Notes: generated by a model from the sequence alone, not told the origin. A stretch of 64,000 nt of DNA from Gemmatimonadota bacterium (GCA_022571515.1 JACZXQ010000004.1:62001-126000), one strand, 5' to 3'. Numbered from the stretch's first letter, positions 8,240-16,845 are shown. A program made the numbers and translations.

Positions 8240-8506
8240 TCAAAGATGATCGCGCAGCCACTGGTTCTCGCAACGGACGTCCTGCCATGCGGCCTCTCGC
8301 CCCGACTCGAGTACGAAAATCCCGTCATCAGGATGCAGCAGGTCCCAAAGCTCGTCGCGAATCTCGGCAGCAGTCTGGTCACTGACGACCGCCCAGGTGC
8401 TATCCAGAATTTGGGCCCACCGCTCGTACGACTTGAGAGCGAGGATCAGGTCGACGTAATGTTTTCGGGGCTGCTTGAGCTCGTATGAAACGATGAACAA
8501 AGGCAT
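8240..8506 (-). CDS. SinR-family, Cas2-like small protein (no CRISPR nearby)
   Basis: An 88-residue protein with the pattern of the SinR/Cas2-like ferredoxin-fold family: MPLFIVSYELKQPRKHYVDL at the start, then ALKSYERWAQILDSTWAVVS, a helix DQTAAEIRDELWDLL and the closing strand DGIFVLES. The family is related to Cas2 and VapD. Members like this occur alone in many genomes and their role is unclear. No Cas1, repeats or toxin partner are visible in this window, so it should not be called a CRISPR component. A neighbouring GGDEF gene lies downstream, 84 bases away. Confidence 0.7.
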   Translation of the reverse strand: MPLFIVSYELKQPRKHYVDLILALKSYERWAQILDSTWAVVSDQTAAEIRDELWDLLHPDDGIFVLESGREAAWQDVRCENQWLRDHL

Positions 8507-8548
8507 GCGAGAATCTCCCTCAAACGCCCGCGCACTTCGAGAACGACG

Positions 8549-9082
8549 TCACCCGGTGGCCTCATCCTGTCCACCCGGTACCTCCACCGGCTCGGAAAGC
8601 GACCTGACGAATAGATGGAGGTCGGTCAGCGACCATTGGCTCCGTAGGCACCAGGCACCCATACCCACGAAGAACAGCGTCGCAAGCACTCGCCCCAATC
8701 CAAGCCCACCGCGCAGCGGTATGAGTCCAAGGCCGACCACCACGTACACCCCGAATACATACGGGAGCACGCCACTCATCTTGGCAGCCACCATCCACGC
8801 ACGCTTGGGCCGGCCAAACGCCTTTTGCACGGCCACCTGCCCATACGCAAGCATGGCCGCGGCGGTCAGCACTGAACCGAGCACCAGGGCCACCACTTCG
8901 TGGGCGAAAAGCCTCCCCCGCAAGCCCTGAATCAGTCCGGTGAGTCCAAGCGCCATCAGCGGCACGAATCCCCGTCCAAGGGTAGCCGCGACCGTACGCT
9001 GGACGGCCTTTCCCACGGCTCGGGATGAACCCGGCGGTCCGGTGGAGCCCCCGACGAAGTGTACCTGAGGTAGGTCCGGCAT
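8549..9082 (-). CDS. Membrane protein of unknown function
   Basis: A 177-residue protein from the ATG at 9082; a TTG 15 bases upstream is also possible. It has about four hydrophobic segments (GFVPLMALGLTGLIQGL, VALVLGSVLTAAAMLAYG, VLPYVFGVYVVVGLGLIPL and ATLFFVGMGAW) and a hydrophilic C-terminal tail. I do not recognise a family. It ends 42 bases before the Cas2-like gene on the same strand, so the two may share a transcript. Confidence 0.55.
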   Translation of the reverse strand: MPDLPQVHFVGGSTGPPGSSRAVGKAVQRTVAATLGRGFVPLMALGLTGLIQGLRGRLFAHEVVALVLGSVLTAAAMLAYGQVAVQKAFGRPKRAWMVAAKMSGVLPYVFGVYVVVGLGLIPLRGGLGLGRVLATLFFVGMGAWCLRSQWSLTDLHLFVRSLSEPVEVPGGQDEATG

Positions 9083-9254
9083 GTATTCATGATGCAATCA
9101 CTCGGGGAGTGACGCCAGAACGATCCAGCTTGGCCGGCGACGGCTTTGGAGCGTATCGACCACGGGCGGCATGGGGGAGGCAAGGTTCGACGACGGTGGT
9201 CAAGGCGGTTATCGTTGTGGGGTGGGGTGGTTGAGTCTTTGGGGAGGGGTGGTC

Positions 9255-10319
9255 TTGTTCACGCGTTGTATCTTCTGCCGTAAGTCCTTTTCCGCCAACG
9301 GGGTCTTCGGGCGTCTCCCACCCGGACGTAGACTGGCTTTCGATCCGGAACGCGGCAGGTTATGGGTCGTGTGCGAGAGCTGTCACCGCTGGAATCTCTG
9401 CCCCATCGAAGAGCGCTGGGAGGCACTTCACCAACTAGAGCGCATGGTGCGCGACCGATCGCAGGTGGTGGTCGAGACCGACAACATCGCGTTGCTGATC
9501 GCGGGCGAGCTCTTTCTCATCCGGGTCGGAAAAGCGGGTCTGGCTGAACAGTCCTGGTGGCGGTACGGGCGAGAGCTCCACGCCCGCCGCTCGTCATTCT
9601 TCAGCACCAGATCTCAGATCGCGGCTTACACGTTCGGCGCAATGCATTACCTCGGCGAGCTTGTCGGCCTCGGAGACGAAGACCTCAGCATCACCTGGGA
9701 CGATGCACCCGCCGCCGACATCCTCCGCTGGCGCAGGTTCGGGTGGGCAGCGTGGCATGGCCAGCTTGATTGCAGGTTCTGCAAGAGTACGCTGAGGGCG
9801 CTTCGCTACGACATTTCCTGGTGGGTCTTTCCGCAGGTCGACGATCGGGGACGGATGTCCGTCCAGGTGCCCTGTCCTCGCTGCGATCCGTGGACTCCTG
9901 ACAACGTGTACACCATCGAGGGGCCCGAGTCGGAAAATCTGCTCCGCCGGATACTCGCGTATCAGCACATCATGGGCGCGCCGGAGGGGACGATCCGCGA
10001 CGCCGTCCGCGTCATCCAGGACGCGGGGGGCACCGATCCACAAGGCCTCGAAAAGCTCGTGTCGAGCTACGGGAAGAAATCCCTCTGGGGGATGGGCAAG
10101 ACACGCTCGATTGCGCTGGAGATCGCAATCAACGAGAGCGTCGAGCACCGCATGATGACCCAGGAACTCCAGGCCTTCGAGTTCATATGGAAGCGTGAAG
10201 AGTACCTGGCCTGCATCATCGATGAGGAGTTGACGCCACAAGCCGTCCGAGACAAGCACCAGCGCCGGCTCCCCGTCGAAGTGCTAGCCCGGGAGAAGTT
10301 TCCCGGAGATCAAGGCTAG
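9255..10319 (+). CDS. Conserved zinc-ribbon protein of unknown function
   Basis: A protein of about 354 residues with two zinc-ribbon-like pairs. The first is TRCIFC at the N terminus matched with CESCHRWNLC about 35 residues on; the second is DCRFCKSTL with VPCPRCDPW in the middle. The C-terminal third is helical and charged (RRILAYQHIMGAPEG and KTRSIALEIAINESVEHRMM). I chose the TTG at 9255 because a GGGGAGG ribosome site lies 7 bases upstream; a GTG at 9249 and an ATG at 9171 are also in frame. I recall similar long hypothetical proteins in Gemmatimonadota, but this is unconfirmed. No enzymatic motif is visible. The gene stands alone. Confidence 0.6.
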   Translation: MFTRCIFCRKSFSANGVFGRLPPGRRLAFDPERGRLWVVCESCHRWNLCPIEERWEALHQLERMVRDRSQVVVETDNIALLIAGELFLIRVGKAGLAEQSWWRYGRELHARRSSFFSTRSQIAAYTFGAMHYLGELVGLGDEDLSITWDDAPAADILRWRRFGWAAWHGQLDCRFCKSTLRALRYDISWWVFPQVDDRGRMSVQVPCPRCDPWTPDNVYTIEGPESENLLRRILAYQHIMGAPEGTIRDAVRVIQDAGGTDPQGLEKLVSSYGKKSLWGMGKTRSIALEIAINESVEHRMMTQELQAFEFIWKREEYLACIIDEELTPQAVRDKHQRRLPVEVLAREKFPGDQG

Positions 10320-10338
10320 TGCATACCATCCGCGCCGC

Positions 10339-11562
10339 TCAGTCCCGCGGCGAGCCCTCGAGCAGACCCTCGAGCGGCAGTTCCTCGGCACCTCTTTCCG
10401 TGCACACCGCGAAGTTCCGCTCCGATGCGCCGTACAGCGCCACGCCAGCATACTCCCCGGCGGCATTCAGTACGAAAAAGCGCACATCGAAAGCCGGCAA
10501 GCCACGAGCGTTCAAGAGGCGATCATCGACCGTATTCTCCTGAATCCGCCGTAGCGCCGCCATGCCTGCGTCCTTCGGGTGCATCCCGTTGCGCATGTTC
10601 TCGACCACGAGGAATGAGGCGAGATTATAGAGGTTGGCCTCTCCCCGGCCCGTCGACCCGGCAGCCCCCACAGCGTTGTCCACGTAAAGGCCCGCGCCCA
10701 GGATGGATGAGTCCCCTACTCGGCCCGGGATCTTCCAGGACAGGCCACTCGTGGTTGTCACACCACAGATGTCGCCTTTGGGCCCGATGCCGTTGCAATT
10801 GATCGTCCCCCAGAAGCTCTCCTCGGGAATGAGTCCTTCGTCCACCATGTCGAGCCCGGCCTGATAGAACCGGTCGCTACGCTCCCGAATGCTCTGGCGT
10901 CCGCGGCCCCCGGTAACATCTGGGTCCGGATCCTCCCCCACACCGCGCCGGCCACGGGTCGAGGGATCGAGCCAATGGCCGGGATCCACCCGGCGGCGCC
11001 ACTCTAACCACAGTGCGCGCGAACGCTCGGTGTTCAGGTCGTCTTCGATGGCAAAGCCCAGCTGACGAGCGAATTCCCGAGCCCCCTCACCGACCAGGAG
11101 GTGATGGTCCGTCAGCTCCATGACAGCCTTCGCGACCCGTGACGGCGTACGCACGCCTTCCAGCGCCGCCACCCCACCTGCCCATCGTTTAGGACCATGC
11201 ATGCAGCAAGAATCCAGCTGCACCACGCCGTCTGCATTCGGCAGCCCGCCGTACCCGATTCCGGATTCTTCCGGATCCAACTCCGGAATGTTCACACCTT
11301 CGATGAGTGCGTCGAGCACGTCCTCTCCAGCGGTGATGAGCCGAAATGCCCGCTCTACGGCACTCTCATCACCACCGTTCCGGTAACGGATGCCGCTCAC
11401 GTCCGAGATCACGACGGGCGAAACACTCTTGGGTGTGTGCACAACCGGGGCAGCCGAGAGATGCTCCGGGCGCACAGCCTCGACAGCCGACGCACCCAGC
11501 CCTGCCGCTGCCATTCCGGCGGTCGAGGTGTGCAAAAACTTACGGCGACTCATTGACGTCAT
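10339..11562 (-). CDS. Tat-exported N(4)-(beta-N-acetylglucosaminyl)-L-asparaginase-type Ntn hydrolase
   Basis: A 407-residue protein of the Ntn-hydrolase asparaginase family. It starts with a twin-arginine signal (MSRRKFLHTSTAG) and an AAGLGAS hydrophobic region. The autoproteolysis/nucleophile site is GDICGVTTTSGLSWKIPGR, with cleavage expected before the first threonine of TTT. Beyond it come GDSSILGAGLYVDN and GSTGRGEAN, the typical substrate-binding loops. It would hydrolyse asparagine-linked or isoaspartyl substrates in the periplasm. GGGGAG lies 6 bases before the ATG at 11562. It faces the zinc-ribbon gene tail to tail and lies 36 bases downstream of the uracil-DNA glycosylase gene's stop on the opposite side. 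Confidence 0.87.
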   Translation of the reverse strand: MTSMSRRKFLHTSTAGMAAAGLGASAVEAVRPEHLSAAPVVHTPKSVSPVVISDVSGIRYRNGGDESAVERAFRLITAGEDVLDALIEGVNIPELDPEESGIGYGGLPNADGVVQLDSCCMHGPKRWAGGVAALEGVRTPSRVAKAVMELTDHHLLVGEGAREFARQLGFAIEDDLNTERSRALWLEWRRRVDPGHWLDPSTRGRRGVGEDPDPDVTGGRGRQSIRERSDRFYQAGLDMVDEGLIPEESFWGTINCNGIGPKGDICGVTTTSGLSWKIPGRVGDSSILGAGLYVDNAVGAAGSTGRGEANLYNLASFLVVENMRNGMHPKDAGMAALRRIQENTVDDRLLNARGLPAFDVRFFVLNAAGEYAGVALYGASERNFAVCTERGAEELPLEGLLEGSPRD

Positions 11563-11598
11563 GCGATCTCCCCTTCTCCAGTCATATCATGCGTGACT

Positions 11599-12255
11599 TT
11601 ATGTCAATTCACTCAACTCCAATGCTCTCAACCATATAGCATCGAACATGCTCTCGGTCAGTCTGCCCGTGAACGTGTTCTGCTGGCTCGGGTGGTACGA
11701 TCCCATGAGGACCGTGCCTTTGCCGAGCGCGACCTCTACACCGTGTCCAAAACGGGGCGCCGGTCTCACGATCTCCACCCCCCGGTCCCGGTGAATTCTC
11801 AAGACCTGGCTGAAGGCGAACCCACCAAGTGCCACGATCACCTTCACCATACCCAACTGGGCCAATTCCCGCTCCAAGTACGGGCGGCAGTTCCGGCGCT
11901 CCTCGGGCGTAGGCTTGTTGCCGGGCGGGGCACAGCGTACGGCGGCGGTGACGTAAACGCCCCTCAACTCGAGACCGTCGGCCGCGTACCTCCCCGCGGC
12001 CTGATTGGACAGGCCCGCGCGATATAGCGCCCGGTAGAGCCAGTCCCCCGAGCGATCACCGGTGAACATGCGTCCAGTGCGGTTGGCACCGTGCGCGGCG
12101 GGGGCCAACCCGACCACGAGGATCGCGGCCTCGGGATCGCCGAAACTCGGCACGCCCCTTCCCCAATAGTCTTCATCCGCGAAGGCGGCACGCTTGTCGC
12201 GAGCTACCCGTTCACGCCAAGCCACCAACCTCGGACACCGGCGGCACACCGACAC
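11599..12255 (-). CDS. Type-5 uracil-DNA glycosylase (UdgB)
   Basis: A 218-residue protein with the family 5 uracil-DNA glycosylase layout. An N-terminal CRRCPRLVAWRERVA supplies two cysteines of the 4Fe-4S cluster, and RCAPPGNKPTPEERRNC supplies two more. Motif 1 is VVGLAPAAHGANRTGRMFTG and the histidine motif is GSYHPSQQNTFTG. It excises uracil and hypoxanthine from DNA, starting base-excision repair. The start is a GTG in a frame open a little farther upstream (VLNAEVSVC), so a few more residues could belong. It is probably in a minus-strand run with the YtxJ-like and AhpD-like genes. Confidence 0.88.
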   Translation of the reverse strand: MSVCRRCPRLVAWRERVARDKRAAFADEDYWGRGVPSFGDPEAAILVVGLAPAAHGANRTGRMFTGDRSGDWLYRALYRAGLSNQAAGRYAADGLELRGVYVTAAVRCAPPGNKPTPEERRNCRPYLERELAQLGMVKVIVALGGFAFSQVLRIHRDRGVEIVRPAPRFGHGVEVALGKGTVLMGSYHPSQQNTFTGRLTESMFDAIWLRALELSELT

Positions 12256-12278
12256 CTCGGCGTTCAGAACGGCGAGGC

Positions 12279-12608
12279 TCAGGCGCCACCTCGTGCGCGC
12301 GACAAAAAACGCGCCTTGATCCCGAAGTGCGAGTCATGCCACACCACCCTACCCGCGTTGACGACCATCGCCTGAGGTGACTGGTGCGGAATCCCAAGCG
12401 ACTGGGCGAGGGCATCCGAGATTTCCCGCCCCTCGATGACGTCCACCTGGTAGACCGGAGTCTCGGGGTTCGACTTGGCGAATCGCCTCACCTGGCGAGC
12501 GGCCAGCGCGCACACCCAGCACCGGTTGCTGTGCTTGTACAGCACGGCCCACTCCTCGGAGAGCGCGGCCTTCAGGTCGGCGCTTGTGGCGAGCGGGATG
12601 AAGTCCAC
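12279..12608 (-). CDS. YtxJ/DUF2847-like thioredoxin-fold redox protein with a CxxC site
   Basis: A 109-residue protein starting at the GTG at 12608, one base after the stop of the AhpD-like gene. WAVLYKHSNRCWVCALAARQ places a CWVC motif after the first strand of a thioredoxin fold. The following QVDVIEGREISDALAQSLG and IPHQSPQAMVVNAG match the YtxJ (BrxC) family, whose members usually read KHSxxCPxS and have one active cysteine. Here two cysteines are present, so it may work as a dithiol reductase. Its placement right after the AhpD-like gene suggests that it could reduce that enzyme. Confidence 0.75.
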   Translation of the reverse strand: MDFIPLATSADLKAALSEEWAVLYKHSNRCWVCALAARQVRRFAKSNPETPVYQVDVIEGREISDALAQSLGIPHQSPQAMVVNAGRVVWHDSHFGIKARFLSRARGGA

Positions 12609-12609
12609 G

Positions 12610-13203
12610 TCAGAACTCTTCCTCAGGGCGGCCCCAGGGCCGGATGAAGTCCTCGGCCTCGATACCCAAGGCCTCCGCGACACGGGTGATATAGTTGAAG
12701 TAGCCGATCACCTGCGTCGCGTCGTGCACGGCCCGGTCATCGAACCCGTGCCCTCTCAACTCCTCCAGGTCCTCCGCGCACATTTCAGTCTGTCGATGCG
12801 TGAGTTTCTCCGCGAACGAGCACAGCGCACGATCAGCGGCGCTCAAGGGAGCGTTGCGCCAATCTCGCGCCACCGCGTGCACAAAGGCATCGGCCTCTTC
12901 TGCGTCCGTCATCACTGCCTCGACCTCGGCCCGGAGGTCATGCGCGTGCGCCTGAGTTCAGTAGTGGCAGTCGAGCTCGGCTGACACCACCGTGGCGAGC
13001 ATCTCGCGTTGAGTGCGTGATAGTGGCGACGCGCCCTTCATGACGGCGGAATAGAACCGCATGCCCGAGTCCAACACGAGGGGGTTCACGCTCTGGACGT
13101 GCACGATGTTCCAGATGCGGCCCGCCCGCTTCATGGCGGCATCGAACTGGCGCTTCAGAAGACCGGTGGCCTCCTTCGCTGGAACGCGATGGATCCAAGA
13201 CAT
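12610..13203 (-). CDS. AhpD/CMD-type peroxidase-related enzyme, probable selenoprotein (UGA at codon 82)
   Basis: Two pieces of one protein lie in the same frame: residues 1-81 (start MSWIHRVPAKEATG, ending SAELDCHY) and a C-terminal part from TQAHAHDLRAEV onward (total 197 residues). Only a TGA at 12958-12960 separates them. In this family the core site is C-x-x-C-x-x-x-H. Here it reads C79-H-Y-TGA82-T-Q-A-H86, so the TGA sits exactly at the second, reactive cysteine. The sequence downstream is fully conserved-looking (LCSFAEKLT and QVIGYFNYITRVAEALG). A hairpin suited to be a SECIS follows. AhpD-like selenoproteins are known from marine bacteria. Read this way, the protein is a peroxidase-like thiol/selenol enzyme in the cytoplasm. 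The alternative is a nonsense change from TGC or TGT. Confidence 0.65.
12922..12939 (-). promoter_or_regulatory. Candidate bacterial SECIS hairpin after the UGA codon
   Basis: On the minus strand, 18 nt after the TGA, the sequence GACCTC-CGGGCC-GAGGTC forms a perfect 6-bp stem with a 6-nt, G-containing loop. A flanking U-G pair could add a seventh. The position fits the bacterial SECIS requirement of a stem-loop a short distance after the UGA. The sequence is also coding, so the match could be chance. Confidence 0.5.
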
Positions 13204-13295
13204 GCGCGATTGGTCCTCGTTGTGTTTTCATCAGGTGATTCGCGATGAAATGAAATATGGCTGGAGGCCGTTCCAGGGCCAGCCTAACCATGGCC

Positions 13296-13994
13296 CTACG
13301 CGTCCATACCCATGAGCTGCACCAGCGTCGCGAGATCGTGAACCTCCAGGTCCGGCTGCGCCGTGGAGGGCGCGGTGGCGCCCGACCCATGCCTGCCCGC
13401 CCGCCGGTTCACCCAGACCGAGCGCAGACCCAGCTCATTGGCAGGCGCGATGTCGTGGTAGAGACTCTGAGCAACGTGCAGCACGCCATTCGGCCCGCGG
13501 CCCATGCGCTCGAATGCCAGGCGGAAGCTGGCGTGAGACGGCTTGTACGCACGCGACTGTTCGGCCGTAATGACGTGGTCGAACGGCACGCTCAAGTGCT
13601 CGGCCGAGTGCGCGAAGAGGTCGTCGTCGATATTCGAGATGATCACCAACTCGAAGCGCCGGCCGAGGGCTCGCAGTGCCTCTACCGTATCCGGAAACGG
13701 CCGCCACTCCGCAATCGAGTCGGCGAGCGAGGCCCGTTCGGACGGGTCCGGTGTGAAGCCCAGCCGCTCGCCGATGGCATCGACCACGGACCCCAGGATT
13801 TCTCGGTAGAGTCGGTACTCACCCGTTTGCTGGGCCGGCTCAACCTCGGCGTAAAGTGCCAGAACCTCCTGGTCACACAACGCGATGCCGTGCGCCGCAA
13901 GCAACTGACCGAGGGCTCCGACAATGCCCGCCTCCCAGTCGATCAGGGTGCCGTAGCAGTCGAAGCTCAAGGACTCGACATCATCAAACCGCAT
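13296..13994 (-). CDS. HAD superfamily haloacid dehalogenase type II-like hydrolase
   Basis: A 232-residue protein with the HAD motifs in order: nucleophile FDCYGTLIDWE near residue 12, motif II VIISNIDDD, the lysine of motif III in SRAYKPSHASF and motif IV HVAQSLYHDIAPANELG. The layout matches type II haloacid dehalogenases (2-haloacid halidohydrolases), although many such proteins act on other small substrates such as phosphates. It lies between the M16 peptidase and the AhpD-like gene on the minus strand, without overlap. Confidence 0.87.
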   Translation of the reverse strand: MRFDDVESLSFDCYGTLIDWEAGIVGALGQLLAAHGIALCDQEVLALYAEVEPAQQTGEYRLYREILGSVVDAIGERLGFTPDPSERASLADSIAEWRPFPDTVEALRALGRRFELVIISNIDDDLFAHSAEHLSVPFDHVITAEQSRAYKPSHASFRLAFERMGRGPNGVLHVAQSLYHDIAPANELGLRSVWVNRRAGRHGSGATAPSTAQPDLEVHDLATLVQLMGMDA

Positions 13995-14004
13995 GGCCGT
14001 TCGG

Positions 14005-16845
14005 TCAGCCTCCGATCGGGCGGGCAGCGGGCACCAGGGAAACCTGTACGTAGTTTTCGATGTTCAACCAAAGCCGAGCCATGTCCCGGATTCGGTCGGC
14101 TGTGATGGCGTCCACCACGCTGTCGCGTATCAGGCGCGTGGGATCCAGGCCCTCGAAGTCGGAGCCGATGAGTTGGCTGGCCCACCAACCGTTCGACTCG
14201 CGATTCTCTTCGCGTGAACGCCGGTCCTGCTCTTTGACGGTCGCCAGTTCCTCTTCGGTCGGGCCCTCTGCTTTGAGCGTCGCGATTTCGTCGAAGACGA
14301 CGTTCACCAGTTCATCCATTCGCTTCGGATCCGATCCGAATCCAACGCTGATGGTGTACTCCTGGTCCGGAAATTTCGAGCCCCCTCCTCCTACCGAAAC
14401 GGAGTAGGTTCCGCCGAGATCCTCACGCATCACATCGCGCAAACGCATCTCGAGAATGTCCTTGAGCAGGCGCATCGCGACGCGGTTCCCATCGGTGTAC
14501 TCGAACGGTCCCGTGAAGATGATCCTGGTGTTGCTCTTGGGCTCGAGCCCCTTGCGAACGACACGTCTAACGACCCCCGTCGGGGGGTCGATACCAAGAT
14601 CCCTCCACATCTCTTCCCGCCCGGTCGTGGGCAGCGATCCCAGCCACTGGAGCACCAGGGGACGGATCTCCTCCAGATCGAATGCGCCAACGAGCACAAA
14701 CGTGAAGTCGCCCGCATCAGCGAACCGGTCACTGTAGAAATCGAACGCAATGTCGAGGTCCAGCCGGTCCAGCAACTCCACTGAGGGCGGCGCCGCCCGA
14801 GGATGCCCCTGGCTCATGACCACGGCCAGGGTGTCGCTGAAGTGCGACTCGGGGCTGGCTCCCCGGTTGGCTAGGCCCGGCCGGGAGCGCTGGAGGAAGG
14901 CCTGGAAGACCTGCTGGTCTTTTCGCGGGGCCGTCATGTACAGGTACACCAACTGAAACAGGGTCTCGACATCACGCGGTGAGCCCCCCCCGGTAAACCC
15001 CTCCGACAACTCGCTGATGACGGGTCTCACGCTCGCGGCCTTTCCTGTCAGGACCTTATCCAGGTCGAGCAGGCTGTGCACTCCGACACCGCCCTGTCCT
15101 ACCAGCATCGCCGCCAACTGGGCAGATTCGAACACGTCGTCCCCGGCCAGGGACGACCCGCCGGGACTCTGCGCCCGCAAGACGATCTCATCGTCCTTGA
15201 AATCAGTCGGCTTGAGGATGACGCGCACCCCGTTGCTCAACTCCCAGTGAGTCACCCCGATCTCGTCGATCGTGCTCTCCGATAGGATTGTGCCCGAAAC
15301 CGGCGTCTCGGAGACCAGCGGCGCCGTGGTGACGGCGTCTTCGTAAGGTGCGATGTCGGCCTCGGCCACACGGGCGAACACTGCGAGGATTTCATCCTCG
15401 CTCGGAACGGGCACGTCGTCCTTCTCAGGAGCGTTCACCAGGATCACGCGATTTTGGTCGGTGATCCACTCGCCGGCGAGGCGGTTCACTTCCTCCAACT
15501 GGATGGTTTGGAGCACCTGGGCGACTACGGAGAATTCCCATTCGATTCCCGGAATCGGCTCGCCTTGGAGGAACGCCCGCTGGTACTCCTGGGCGAAGCT
15601 GCGTGAGTCGCGGTTGTCTCGCTCGGCGAAGGCCTGCTCCATGCCCCGCAGGAAGTTGGTTTTCTGACGGCCCAGTTCCGACCCCGTGAAGCCATGGCGC
15701 GCCACGCGTTCGCCCTCGGTAAGGAGCGCCTCGAGGCCGAGCAAGATTCCGTCGTCTCGGACCGCCGCACCCAGCTGGTAGACCTCGCTCGTGCGTACGA
15801 GCCTGCCCTGACCCGAGAACCCTCCCAAGAAGGGTGCGTCCGGCCGCTGCGTGAGCTCGAACAGGCGATCGTTCAGCATGGAGTTGTAGAGCCCGCTCAC
15901 GATCCCCTTGCGATACGCGGCCAGTGTGCCCTCCTCGGGCACCGCCTGCTTGTACCCAACCGCTACGCTCGTCGAAGTGGCTTCCGGGTCGGTAGCAATG
16001 GCCATCAACGTCTCGGCATGCGCGGGCACCTCGAAGTAGGTTCGGACGCGGGGATCATCAGAGGGCAGCACACGAGAGAAGTGCTCGCGAATCAGACCCT
16101 CCATCACCTCCGGGTCGAAGTCACCCACCGCGACCACGGCCATGAGCTCCGGCCGATACCACTCTTCGTAAAACCGCTTCAGCACCGAGTGATCGAAGGT
16201 TTGAAGAATACGTTCGCTCCCGATGGGTAGGCGCTCGGCGTAACGTGAGTCCTTGAACAAGATCGGGAACTGCTTGTCTCGCATTCGTGTGCTGGCACCC
16301 AGGCCGCGCCTCCACTCTTCGACGACGACGCCACGCTCCTTGTCGACTTCCTCGGGATCGAAGGTGATCCCCTGCGCCCAATCCTCCAAAATCTGGAAAC
16401 CTGTTTCGAGGATGTCGGCATCGTCCGTGGGCACGCGCAGCATATAGACGGTTTCATCGAACGACGTGAAAGCGTTGATGCTGGGTCCGAAACGCATGCC
16501 GATCGATTCGAGGTAGTCGACGAGGGCCTGCTTCTCGAAGTGCTCCGTGCCGTTGAACGCCATGTGCTCCACGAAATGGGCGAGGCCGAGCTGGTCGTCA
16601 TCCTCGAGAACGGAGCCGACATCGACGATCAGCCACAGCTCGGCTCGGTTTTCGGGCTGGTCGTTGGCGCGCACGTAGTACGTGAGGCCGTTCGGCAGGA
16701 TACCCACCGTCACCGCTGAGTCAGTAGGGATCTCACCATCCGAGCCCACGGTCTGCGCGGCCGCCAGGGTGCCAGCGGCGGACAAGCCCAAGGCGACCCC
16801 GGTCAGGATGAGGACTCGGAGGACGGAGAACTTGTGGTGGCTCAT
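14005..16845 (-). CDS. Secreted M16 family metallopeptidase (pitrilysin-like)
   Basis: A 946-residue protein from the ATG at 16845 (MSHHKFSVLR); the open frame extends 117 bases farther. Residues 7-30 form a signal peptide ending LAAAQ. The inverted zinc motif HFVEH (H90, E93, H94) sits in GLAHFVEHMAFNGTEHF, the N-terminal catalytic M16 domain, followed by inactive M16-type repeats through the C terminus. Length and order match two-domain pitrilysin-type peptidases that degrade peptides in the periplasm. It lies 10 bases after the HAD gene's upstream end and after a separate small membrane gene. Confidence 0.88.
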   Translation of the reverse strand: MSHHKFSVLRVLILTGVALGLSAAGTLAAAQTVGSDGEIPTDSAVTVGILPNGLTYYVRANDQPENRAELWLIVDVGSVLEDDDQLGLAHFVEHMAFNGTEHFEKQALVDYLESIGMRFGPSINAFTSFDETVYMLRVPTDDADILETGFQILEDWAQGITFDPEEVDKERGVVVEEWRRGLGASTRMRDKQFPILFKDSRYAERLPIGSERILQTFDHSVLKRFYEEWYRPELMAVVAVGDFDPEVMEGLIREHFSRVLPSDDPRVRTYFEVPAHAETLMAIATDPEATSTSVAVGYKQAVPEEGTLAAYRKGIVSGLYNSMLNDRLFELTQRPDAPFLGGFSGQGRLVRTSEVYQLGAAVRDDGILLGLEALLTEGERVARHGFTGSELGRQKTNFLRGMEQAFAERDNRDSRSFAQEYQRAFLQGEPIPGIEWEFSVVAQVLQTIQLEEVNRLAGEWITDQNRVILVNAPEKDDVPVPSEDEILAVFARVAEADIAPYEDAVTTAPLVSETPVSGTILSESTIDEIGVTHWELSNGVRVILKPTDFKDDEIVLRAQSPGGSSLAGDDVFESAQLAAMLVGQGGVGVHSLLDLDKVLTGKAASVRPVISELSEGFTGGGSPRDVETLFQLVYLYMTAPRKDQQVFQAFLQRSRPGLANRGASPESHFSDTLAVVMSQGHPRAAPPSVELLDRLDLDIAFDFYSDRFADAGDFTFVLVGAFDLEEIRPLVLQWLGSLPTTGREEMWRDLGIDPPTGVVRRVVRKGLEPKSNTRIIFTGPFEYTDGNRVAMRLLKDILEMRLRDVMREDLGGTYSVSVGGGGSKFPDQEYTISVGFGSDPKRMDELVNVVFDEIATLKAEGPTEEELATVKEQDRRSREENRESNGWWASQLIGSDFEGLDPTRLIRDSVVDAITADRIRDMARLWLNIENYVQVSLVPAARPIGG

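Noticed and set aside
8240-8506. CRISPR-Cas component
   Set aside because: The Cas2-like protein has no Cas1, no repeat array and no other cas gene in the window; it fits the orphan SinR family.
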